Below are positions 42,351 to 50,602 of a stretch of 64,000 nucleotides of DNA, piece by piece. This stretch comes from Sphingomonas psychrotolerans (GTDB taxonomy: Bacteria > Pseudomonadota > Alphaproteobacteria > Sphingomonadales > Sphingomonadaceae). The translations under genes were made by a program, and so were the position numbers. The stretch covers positions 2,521,001 through 2,585,000 of the forward strand of contig NZ_CP024923.1 in NCBI RefSeq assembly GCF_002796605.1. Direction: 5' to 3'. Numbering within the stretch: the first letter of the stretch is position 1; the number at the start of each line of letters is the position of its first letter. The notes beneath the pieces are model-generated. The model was not told the DNA's origin. It did no database searches and saw only the letters and a list, made by a program, of their open reading frames with translations.

Positions 42351-42451
42351 TGTCAAAGTGCGTTTGGTTCGACTGAGCGACGGGTCGTTCGAGACGAGAG
42401 ATACGCATTCACCAACAGTCAACCAGCGAATGTCCGTCCGTCGGTCGAGGT

Positions 42452-45091
42452 CTAGAATGGCAGCCTGGCTTGGCCAGATTCAAATAATAAGAGGCGATCA
42501 CGGCTCCAAAGGAGTCCGGGCAGCGGGATGGGCTGATTGATCGCCGCCACGGTCCGCAACCAGAAGATGTTCGAATCATCGGAGGTGATTTTCTCTCGCG
42601 GACGCGGAGGCCAATTAGAAGTCAGCGGATCAATCTCGAACCGGAAGTCCGTGTTCTGAATGAGCAGATGCATGATCGGATCGATGCGCCGATCATTGAG
42701 CGTCATCGAATCGTGATCTGAGAGAAATGTTGTGTGCGTGCTGATGATGGTGATCGGCCGAGCGCGCAGCGCCGTGTAGATTTGCGGCCAAAACAGCGGA
42801 TACTCTTGGATCTCGGGAAACTGGCGCGCGACATTGTGCAGCCCGTCGATGACGATGGTCGTGTAGGGATCACCGGCCAAGTCCGCGCTCTCCAATTCCC
42901 AATCGATCCGATTGAAGAGCTGGTCGGGGCGATAATTGCCAGGATAGAGATGCATCACGTTCACGGTCGGGCGTAATTCCCGCATCCCGATGCCATACTC
43001 GTAGCGCCGCAAACGCAGCAGCGCCTCGCGGATATTTATGTAATATTGTTGCGGATATAGGAATGAGACGACCAGCACCTTTTCAGGAACTTGAATATGC
43101 ACTTCATCCTGATCAACGGTAGGTGAGATCGCCATCTTCAGCGCCAGCGCCGCCTTGCCGCCGGCGCCCTGTCCGTTCAGGAAGATGTTCGAGCCTCGAA
43201 ACAGCCGGACGCCAAGCTGGCTCGGTTGAAAATCCAACCGGCCCCGGCCGATACGCTTGGAAGAGGAATGCGAGAAGTTCTCAAAAGCCTTTTGGCTTAG
43301 CGCCAGCTCCAGCACCCGTTTGTACACGCCCATTTCCGCGAGCCGGGTCTTCCAGATCGCCTTACGATCAAGTTGGTAGTTGATTTGCGGCGAGAAACGC
43401 ACGCCCTTGGCCCCCGCGAGCTGAATGCCATGTGTGCCAATCGCGCAGAGTTGGTGTCGAGCCTTCGAGATCGTGATCCGTCGATCCGGCTTGCGTCCGG
43501 GTTCGCGGACTGACTCATGAGACAAGCGGATCGCGACATCCACCAGATAGTCCAGGGCCCGGTCTCCCGCCCAATCCTCACCTGCTGTCAGGATGACGAG
43601 TGCCCGAAGCTCGCGGCAGGCGAAAATGAACTCTCGCAAACGCTGCCGCAGCGAGCCGCCGTTCTTTCCCTCACTATGGTGCGACGTCATCACGAGGTCG
43701 TGGATACCATCAAGGACGACGATTGCTCGGCATGGCTTGGAGGCGCCAGGCTCGTCGGTCTCCGAAAGACCCTCCCCGAGAGCCTGCGACAGGCGCAGAA
43801 GCGCCGACTCGAGCGTCTTGAGCGAATCCTCCTCCTTGGGTTCCGACCAACCGAATGAGAGGTTTTGGAACTGTATCCATTCTGTCGGATGCTTCGGGAA
43901 GAAGGAGAGACGCCGCAGATCGTCGGAAACGAGGCTCTCGATCTTCGCCTCGAGATCCTCCGTCGTCTCTTCCGCCGTGATAAACAAGGTGTTGATACCA
44001 AAAGGCGCGAGCGTTGCACCCAGCGCGAGCGCCAAACTGGTTTTGCCTGCGCCCGGTCCGCCGTGCACGCCGACAACCAACCCCTGCCGGCCCGAGAACT
44101 TCAAGCCACCGCGAAAGAGCGTGTCAGCCCCTCTAATCGGAATCGGCAGTCCCCAGAGCTGGTTGACCACCTCGCCCAACTCGGGAAGCCGCTCGAGATG
44201 TTTTGAGCGGACGAACGCGAACTCCGCCCTCTCAGGTCGCAGAGCGGCGTGCGACAGATAGTCTCGACATTCGTCTAAATTGGCGAAGCGCACCCACAGC
44301 ACTTCCATGGCCGCGAGGAAATGGCGAAGCATGCCGCCCTCCTCACTTCGGCCCTCCGGCGGCAGTGTGTCCTGTCCTTTGGAGTAATGACGGACGCGAA
44401 GCGACGTCCAAATGTGGGAGAGCGCGGCCTCAATGTCGGAGACGGTGAAGGATGACGCCTTGCTGGAGGGTCCAACGCCATCAGGGTAAATCTGGAACAG
44501 CTGGAATATGACGTTTCGAAGCGGCAGGAGAGCATAGGCCTCCGATCCGGGAACGCCGGGAATGGTGAGATACTCTCGCAAAACGCTAAGCGGCGACTTG
44601 ATCTCAACTTGGCTGTCGTTGCTGCCGGTCAAATAAACGAGCTGACCATCCTCATCGAAGGTTGTCTCGTAGCGAGCGCGCTCGCGATCCAGCACGGACA
44701 CGAAGGACTGCTTGATGAGCCGGGATATGCGTGTCGGTTCGGCTTGCACGAACGCTTCCGATTCAGCGTGCGCCTCGAGGTCGTCCTCGTCGGACTCCCA
44801 GGGTAGGGCGTGTCGGGCCCGAAGTGTGGCGCGCATTGCTCGCGGCAACTGGCTGCGAGCTCGCAGCGCTTGGGTGCGGAGCGGAAAAGTCCCCCCAAAA
44901 CTGTCGAAGAGGTGCCGGTTCTCGCCTTCCGGGTAATGTAGCGTGAGCCACTCGAAGTGGCGATTGATCAATCCATCGGGGATATCGCCAAGCGCGGTGC
45001 TGGACAAACGCGTCGCGATATCAGCCTGGGCGCGCATGATGCTCGCCAGCAGATCATAGACGATATCATCATAAGGCGCGGTGTCGCGCAA
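42452..45091 (-). CDS. Tandem KaiC-like RecA-fold ATPase (879 aa)
   Basis: The first ~310 residues are an unrecognised, mostly helical region. The first RecA/KaiC domain has Walker A GGPGAGKTS (344-352), ITAEETTEDLEAKI, Walker B AIVVLDGIHDLV (456-467) and KaiC-like DRRITISKARHQ. The second domain (~615-800) has a degenerate P-loop GQGAGGKA (640-647), with Ala replacing Ser/Thr, and a second Walker B TTIVIDGLHNV. One active and one inactive half is common in KaiC-like switches. The start is probably TTG 45091, one base after the preceding stop; ATG 45037 is an alternative. It is the last gene of a three-gene operon. Confidence 0.85.
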   Translation of the reverse strand: MRDTAPYDDIVYDLLASIMRAQADIATRLSSTALGDIPDGLINRHFEWLTLHYPEGENRHLFDSFGGTFPLRTQALRARSQLPRAMRATLRARHALPWESDEDDLEAHAESEAFVQAEPTRISRLIKQSFVSVLDRERARYETTFDEDGQLVYLTGSNDSQVEIKSPLSVLREYLTIPGVPGSEAYALLPLRNVIFQLFQIYPDGVGPSSKASSFTVSDIEAALSHIWTSLRVRHYSKGQDTLPPEGRSEEGGMLRHFLAAMEVLWVRFANLDECRDYLSHAALRPERAEFAFVRSKHLERLPELGEVVNQLWGLPIPIRGADTLFRGGLKFSGRQGLVVGVHGGPGAGKTSLALALGATLAPFGINTLFITAEETTEDLEAKIESLVSDDLRRLSFFPKHPTEWIQFQNLSFGWSEPKEEDSLKTLESALLRLSQALGEGLSETDEPGASKPCRAIVVLDGIHDLVMTSHHSEGKNGGSLRQRLREFIFACRELRALVILTAGEDWAGDRALDYLVDVAIRLSHESVREPGRKPDRRITISKARHQLCAIGTHGIQLAGAKGVRFSPQINYQLDRKAIWKTRLAEMGVYKRVLELALSQKAFENFSHSSSKRIGRGRLDFQPSQLGVRLFRGSNIFLNGQGAGGKAALALKMAISPTVDQDEVHIQVPEKVLVVSFLYPQQYYINIREALLRLRRYEYGIGMRELRPTVNVMHLYPGNYRPDQLFNRIDWELESADLAGDPYTTIVIDGLHNVARQFPEIQEYPLFWPQIYTALRARPITIISTHTTFLSDHDSMTLNDRRIDPIMHLLIQNTDFRFEIDPLTSNWPPRPREKITSDDSNIFWLRTVAAINQPIPLPGLLWSRDRLLLFESGQARLPF

Positions 45092-45092
45092 C

Positions 45093-45893
45093 TCAGGCGA
45101 CCCGAGCTCTCAATTCGCGGTAACGCCAGGCTGGTAACCGCTCGGAGAAGCGAGCGACCTGGAGATAGTCCTGGTCGCTCGCGGATCGCCGGCCGCGCAG
45201 CTCGAGCTGATGTTCTGCGACCGTGTTGTGACGCCCGATCGCGGCTCGATCGACCGGATAGATCGATACCTCATCAAACAGCGGCTGGGCCGGAGCGACG
45301 TATGCGCAGTCGTCCACCGCGATCACGAGAAATCCCAGCAGCGAGCCGTCTTCGGCAAACACTGGCGTACCGGCCTCCTCACGCGTCACGAAGTCGGTAC
45401 CCTCGCACGCCGTGATCTTCAACGCGCCATGATATCCGACCGGGGCGATATCTCCCCGTTTCAGCATGATCACTGCGCCAAGTTCCGTGACCAAGCCGAA
45501 GACTTGCCGCCCACCCCGGAACCCGATCGTCACCTGAGTCTGGAACGCGTCTTGCGGCGCGCAAACGCCGGCGTCGCCAGCCCAACTCGCGTTGTAGTCG
45601 AATTCGAGCAACTGGTCTGCTGCGACCGTCGAGAGGGAGAGTGCGTTTGAGATCGATCGATAGGACCCCACGCCGCCGCGAGGGATCTCACGGAAGATTC
45701 CGGACAGCGAAATGCCCGATTCCGTCGCCACGTCGTCGTCATCCGATTCGAGCGTGTGCGCGACGCTGACCGCGTAGATTTCCCCCCTCGCCGCACTGGA
45801 GACCAAGCCGCCAACCACGCTTTTGAATTCGCCGGCGGACGAGCGAAGCCGCTCCCCCGTTGTGAGGAACTGTTTTTCCTCTCGGTCAGACAT
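45093..45893 (-). CDS. Trypsin-fold protein lacking the catalytic serine
   Basis: This 266-aa protein has the S1-family outline: a His in YAVSVAHTLE (H46), a likely Asp in LLEFDYNAS (D99), and EEAGTPVFAEDGSLLGFLV where GDSGxP is expected. The catalytic Ser is replaced by Ala174. It has no signal peptide. A dead protease would act as a binding or sensor module, although cleavage by an alternative residue cannot be excluded. The start overlaps the FAD gene by 8 bases and the stop is one base before the KaiC-like gene. The fold call is by pattern and moderate in strength. Confidence 0.7.
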   Translation of the reverse strand: MSDREEKQFLTTGERLRSSAGEFKSVVGGLVSSAARGEIYAVSVAHTLESDDDDVATESGISLSGIFREIPRGGVGSYRSISNALSLSTVAADQLLEFDYNASWAGDAGVCAPQDAFQTQVTIGFRGGRQVFGLVTELGAVIMLKRGDIAPVGYHGALKITACEGTDFVTREEAGTPVFAEDGSLLGFLVIAVDDCAYVAPAQPLFDEVSIYPVDRAAIGRHNTVAEHQLELRGRRSASDQDYLQVARFSERLPAWRYRELRARVA

Positions 45894-47529
45894 GAATCAC
45901 CGGGCAATCTCCAAGGAGCGTGCGTACGCCAAACAAGCGCGGCGGGATCCTCTCCTCCAGATCGGTCCGTCCAAGCTCAGGCGCCACGAAATACGTGACC
46001 ACACCGTCCCTGGAGACTCCGAGCGAAAGAGGCGTGCCGAGCGCGCTTTTGATGTATTCCTCCGCTTTGTCCAAGCGAAATTTGGCGAAGATGGGGTCGG
46101 CCGGTCTATGCGGCGGATAGCCGGGGAACATCCAATCCGACGCGCCATAGGGCGCCGGCTTGAGCAGATCGCCCATCACGACTTGCCGTTGTGCTACCTT
46201 GTCCACGAGATCGGTGGCGATCACGCCACCGAAATTCCGCTCAGGGCCCCGTCGAACTACCTTCGGCCGGTCCCCGATCGGTTCTTCCGCGCCATCGCGC
46301 TTCAGGATCGGGCCATCCTCGAGCCTGCCTTGCTGATAGTCCACGGCTTCGCGATCCAAGGCGTGGGTGATCATGAACTTGTGAATTGGCGCGGCGGTCT
46401 TGGAGAATGGGAAGGCAGCCGGACCTACCAGCAGCACCGGATCGAACGGGGGTTTGCGCAACGACGTGTTCAGCACGTCCTTGACGAGGTCCGGAGTGTC
46501 GAGTTCATAAATGCGCGCGTAGCCCCGCGCATAAGCCTCCGCCGCCGCGTCCTTGTCCAAATTGGCGCCCAGCACTTCCCCTTCAAGGTCTCGAACGAGC
46601 GCGGGAACACTGGAAGAGGCGAGCAATCTCACAACCTCCGCGCATAGGCGGCCCGCCTCGAATCGGGTGTGAATGGCCCGCAGCGCGTCGATGAGACCGC
46701 CATCGCCGATTCCGGCGACGACTGGGGTCGGTCCATCACCCTCCGAATCGTACCAGTCGTCGCTCTCCCAATAGCCAACCGGTTCGACACCGGCGACGGT
46801 GCGCTCTGGGCCGAACCCCATCGCGAGCACTACCACGTCGAACGGTTCGCTCTTTTCCGGTCCGCGGCCCGTGGCGAAGATCGTAACCTTCTTATTCTTC
46901 TCACTCAGGCTCGTAACGGTCGTGCTGATGTTATGCGCGGACAGGCGCGGTTTGAAATAGCGCCGCCATTCCTCGCGTAGCGCGAGCATGATCGTCGAGC
47001 CGATGTTCGCGTACCAGTCAAAGAACGGTAGCTCGGTCGTCGGCATGATCATCGGACCAAATGCCGTCTCTTCGAAAATCTCCGGCCAGAAGTTGATCGT
47101 GGGATGGATAAAGCGGTGTGCCGCTTGCTTCTGAATGCCGAGCACGCGCCCTTGCGTCTCATACAAATGAACCGAACATCGTTTGGCCAAGAGTGCCGCA
47201 GCGGTGGTGATTCCCGAGAGGCCGCCTCCGACCACTGCGACGCGCTTGCCCTCGCCGACCATATTCTTTTCACTTAGCGCCCAAACTATGTTGAACGCTC
47301 GTTGCTGCTGAGAAGCGAAACTGACCCGAGCGCCAAAAGGCCCGACCGTGAAGACGCGTTCGTAAGAATCGATCCGGGCTGGCCGAAGGATTCCCTCCGG
47401 ATCGACTGCCGCGCTGTCAGACAAACCCCACCCCCATTTCGAATGACTGCCAAGAAATCGCTTATCCGTGCAAGCGAATTGTAACAAAAATTCGGTTTTG
47501 GATGAGTTAAAATGCTCCCGATTGATCAT
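45886..47529 (-). CDS. FAD/NAD(P)-dependent oxidoreductase
   Basis: The product is 547 aa from ATG 47529; the frame opens slightly earlier. The dinucleotide-binding motif is RVAVVGGGLSGITTAAALLA at ~residue 95-115, unusually far in because of a ~90-residue N-terminal extension. DVVVLAMGFGPE matches the second GD/ATG-type motif of FAD oxidoreductases, and PVVAGIGDGGLIDA the third. The C-terminal ~200 residues are unassigned. It starts the operon with the trypsin-fold and KaiC-like genes. A redox-sensing or NAD(P)H-consuming role is possible but not shown. Confidence 0.83.
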   Translation of the reverse strand: MINREHFNSSKTEFLLQFACTDKRFLGSHSKWGWGLSDSAAVDPEGILRPARIDSYERVFTVGPFGARVSFASQQQRAFNIVWALSEKNMVGEGKRVAVVGGGLSGITTAAALLAKRCSVHLYETQGRVLGIQKQAAHRFIHPTINFWPEIFEETAFGPMIMPTTELPFFDWYANIGSTIMLALREEWRRYFKPRLSAHNISTTVTSLSEKNKKVTIFATGRGPEKSEPFDVVVLAMGFGPERTVAGVEPVGYWESDDWYDSEGDGPTPVVAGIGDGGLIDALRAIHTRFEAGRLCAEVVRLLASSSVPALVRDLEGEVLGANLDKDAAAEAYARGYARIYELDTPDLVKDVLNTSLRKPPFDPVLLVGPAAFPFSKTAAPIHKFMITHALDREAVDYQQGRLEDGPILKRDGAEEPIGDRPKVVRRGPERNFGGVIATDLVDKVAQRQVVMGDLLKPAPYGASDWMFPGYPPHRPADPIFAKFRLDKAEEYIKSALGTPLSLGVSRDGVVTYFVAPELGRTDLEERIPPRLFGVRTLLGDCPVIHV

Positions 47530-47592
47530 GCTGCGAGAATTGTTCGCGATTTTCACGGTGCCGCCGATTGCGGTGCATCCGCAAGGCACCAC

Positions 47593-48390
47593 TGCGGATG
47601 GTTCCTCGTTGGGTGTTCCAAGGTGCCGCGAATGATCCGCTCGATACGAGGCGTATCTAGTGATTCGGGGGAAGCGCGATTCTAGGACGCCGCTACTGAT
47701 AGGCTCAAGCTAAGCCTGGCGTGGGGGAGACTGCCTGGGCTGATTACGTTGCTCCTCACTTTCGGTTGCAGCGCTGCCGAGCGATCCCGAAAGCTGACGT
47801 CTGTCATTCGCGGGATTTGCCGCCTGCTGTAGCCGATGACAGCCTTCGCACGCTATGGCGCAATGTCTTCCTGATGGGAACGATAGCGCGCGAGATTTCA
47901 TCTGAGAGGAAGCGCGCGACGTTCCGTTTCCACCCGCTCTCGCTCGGATAGGCCTTGTGGTCCATGGGGCGCGTCCTGAGTGATCGTCAAGCCGGGGCGC
48001 ACCACGCGATCCGCAGCAGTGCGACATGCGTCGCAGAACAGGCGTCTTCGGACGCCCCAAGGGAAGTCGGCGACCTGACTCGCGGCTTACTCCAGCGGCA
48101 GCTAGATATGTTGAGGCCCCAAGGTTCATGAAGCTGCTGTTGGAACTCCCTCCTAGCGCCGGGCGCGACGCCCTCATGTTTACGATTCTGACTGCGGCGC
48201 GTTCCGGCGAAGCGCGAGGTGAAGCTATCAATGCCCCGCAACAGCAAGGGTTTGGACGCCGACGCGTCATCGCTCGGGGCGCTAACATTTCACATTTAGA
48301 GGTTAAGTGATTTGATTTTGCGTATAAATATGAACGTTGACTCTCGCGGAAACTTTGCGATGATCGCCTACAGTTACGAAGGGGGCATAA
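47593..48390. other. 800-base region with only an integrase scrap
   Basis: No intact gene is seen. The frames on either strand lack starts with ribosome sites, apart from the integrase fragment at 48110-48228. The last ~90 bases are AT-rich and probably hold the promoter of the Rhs genes. Confidence 0.45.
48110..48228 (+). pseudogene. Second tyrosine integrase fragment
   Basis: The frame reads PRFMKLLLELPPSAGRDALM then FTILTAARSGEARGE. This is the stretch of P4-type integrases that includes the first catalytic Arg (TAARSGEVRG). Only ~38 codons remain. It comes from a different part of the protein than the fragment at 41.7 kb, and shows another past integration. Confidence 0.7.
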
Positions 48391-48693
48391 ATGACCTTTC
48401 GGAGGTTTTTTTCTCCCGCCGCGGCGATGGCGTTGATCTCGTTGTTTGCATCTGCCGCCGCCGGGCAGGAAGTTACCGCATACCGCTATGACGCACTCGG
48501 CCGTTTAGTCCAGACCACTATATCTGGCGGACCTGCCAACGGCATATCAACCGGAACTTGCTTCGATGCAGCCGGGAATCGGGCGCAACATGTGGTAAGT
48601 TCAAGCGGCCTTCCCACTTGTGCTACCCAGACATCGAGTTTGATGAAGCAGCTCGAGCAGAGCCGTCGCGCATCTAGCGCGCAAGGTAGGTAG
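48391..48693 (+). CDS. Short secreted YD-repeat protein
   Basis: This 100-aa protein starts at ATG 48391 with AAGGGGG upstream. It has a signal peptide (cleavage near AAAGQ) and one YD/Rhs repeat, YRYDALGRLVQTTISGGPAN, with CFDAAGNR. It is far shorter than a full Rhs protein, so it may be an orphan N-terminus left by recombination in the Rhs cluster, or a small accessory protein. The same strand continues with two larger YD-repeat genes. Confidence 0.7.
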   Translation: MTFRRFFSPAAAMALISLFASAAAGQEVTAYRYDALGRLVQTTISGGPANGISTGTCFDAAGNRAQHVVSSSGLPTCATQTSSLMKQLEQSRRASSAQGR

Positions 48694-48743
48694 CTCGGGA
48701 CCATCCCACTCCACCACCTCTAGCAATCTAGGCGGAGCTCAAT

Positions 48744-50573
48744 ATGATCAGCTGGGTGCGCGGTCTGAGCGCTGGCGCAAGAGCGTCGGCACAAAATCCA
48801 CACATTCCCCAGTTTCGTTCGGGTTACGGACGACCCAAATGTCTTAGCGCTTACCGTCCTTATAGGTTGCTTGACTGGCGGTGTCATGCTTGGATTTTGG
48901 CAGTATCGCAAGCCATGTCCGTGACCGCTTGGGCTCAGTCGGCAAACCCGATGCCAATGATTAGCGCTGTAGACGAAAACGGGGTCGACCTCGTCAATTG
49001 GACATTCTCATTTGAACTAGGAAAGATCTCAATCGGGCCGCCAGACCAAGACCCGATTAATGTCAGTTACTTTCTTCCTACAGACAGAGATACATTCACG
49101 TCTAATCTTAGGATCGCGGATCCAACAAATGTTAATTCAACGCGAGTCACGGCAACTATCGGACCAAAAAGCTGGGCCTTCCTCTCTGGGCAATCCGTCA
49201 ACGAGCCGGGTGCATATTTCATCCAGGATTCATACGACGCATACGTTTACCTGCGGGACGGCACAGTTATAACTTACTCATATCCGCAGTTCATAGGGTC
49301 TAGTGTGGGACCTATAAACATGTGCGCGACGAGCATCGAAAAACCCGATGGGGAGGTACTGACATATTACATTGAGTGGCCCCTCGGCGGCCCAACTTGC
49401 AGGGCGAAATCCATAGTATCAAATCGAGGATATCAAATAAAGTACGATTACCCAACTGGCGGAACTATAAACAGAAGCAAGATAACGCTCATAAATAATG
49501 CCTATGAATATTGCGATCCGAACGCTACGATCTGCGCACTATCATATCCCTGGCCAAGTCTTTCCATATCGCAGACCTACCCCATCACATACACAACTAA
49601 CTCGGGACAAACTTGGACGCGATCCACAGCCGGCCTACAGGCACCGGGTCAGGCGACGCCGGGGATAAGCTGGACGTCCCAAACCTACATGCCGGTAAAC
49701 ACTGTTGGCATGTATGATTGGAGGATAACCAGCGCGACCCGTGATGGCCAAACCTGGACATATTCCTACCCATCCAGCGACCCAGTGTTGGGCGGAGTTA
49801 GTGGCCAGCTCGCCGTAGTCCAAGATCCAAAGGGTGGAATCAGGAGATATAGAAGATTCCCCGGGGACTCCGGGGGAGACCCTACTGTGGGCGAAACAGA
49901 AATCCCGAGCCGGCTCTGGAAATTTGCCGACGAGCTCGGCAATGTCGAAGCCTACAATTATACACCACAATATCAGATTTCCGAGGTGATCCATCCGGAC
50001 GGAAACAAGCATGTGGCTACCTACGACGCCAACGGTGATACAACGTCGTATTCCTTCGTGTCGAAGCCAGGTTCGGGAACGGCAAACGCAACAACGACGT
50101 ACGCCTATGCCACGGGATGTTGCGGCAAGCCATCTAGCGTCACCGACGCGAACAACAACACGACAGACTTCACTTACGACCCCGTGCATGGCGGCGTCTT
50201 GACTGCGACCGGGCCAACGCCGAGCTCTGGAGCAGTACGACCGGTCAAGCGCTATGCTTATACTCAGCGCTATGCATGGGTCAAAAACAGCGCGGGCGCA
50301 TATGTTCAGGCAAATCGTCCGCTTTGGCTGGTCCTCAGCGAGAAGGTCTGCCGAACGAGCGCAACAGTTGGGGATGCCTGCGCCGCGGGCTCGAGCGATG
50401 AGGTGGTCGTCAGCTACGACTATGGCCCCAACGCGGGGCCGAACAATCTTTGGCTACGAGGCAAGGTGGTTACGGCGGACGGTGCGAGCCTTCGCACCTG
50501 CTTCAGCTACGATCAAATCGGCAACAAGATCAGCGAAACGTCCGCTAGGGCGGGCCTGACGAGTTGCCCTTGA
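48744..50573 (+). CDS. Secreted Rhs-related protein, N-terminal part of the cluster
   Basis: This 609-aa protein has GGAG eight bases before ATG 48744. A long N-terminus precedes the signal-like HAWILAVSQAMSVTAWA. Downstream are beta-rich segments and YD-type repeats (NKHVATYDANGDTTSYSFV, YATGCCGKPSSVTDANNNTT). No Rhs core or toxin tip is present. GC is visibly lower between ~49.0 and 49.7 kb than elsewhere, suggesting recent transfer. The next gene starts 29 bases on, and the two probably form one secreted shell in two pieces. Confidence 0.75.
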   Translation: MISWVRGLSAGARASAQNPHIPQFRSGYGRPKCLSAYRPYRLLDWRCHAWILAVSQAMSVTAWAQSANPMPMISAVDENGVDLVNWTFSFELGKISIGPPDQDPINVSYFLPTDRDTFTSNLRIADPTNVNSTRVTATIGPKSWAFLSGQSVNEPGAYFIQDSYDAYVYLRDGTVITYSYPQFIGSSVGPINMCATSIEKPDGEVLTYYIEWPLGGPTCRAKSIVSNRGYQIKYDYPTGGTINRSKITLINNAYEYCDPNATICALSYPWPSLSISQTYPITYTTNSGQTWTRSTAGLQAPGQATPGISWTSQTYMPVNTVGMYDWRITSATRDGQTWTYSYPSSDPVLGGVSGQLAVVQDPKGGIRRYRRFPGDSGGDPTVGETEIPSRLWKFADELGNVEAYNYTPQYQISEVIHPDGNKHVATYDANGDTTSYSFVSKPGSGTANATTTYAYATGCCGKPSSVTDANNNTTDFTYDPVHGGVLTATGPTPSSGAVRPVKRYAYTQRYAWVKNSAGAYVQANRPLWLVLSEKVCRTSATVGDACAAGSSDEVVVSYDYGPNAGPNNLWLRGKVVTADGASLRTCFSYDQIGNKISETSARAGLTSCP

Positions 50574-50602
50574 GTTGCACCGCGACGGGGGAGAACTTCC
50601 GA

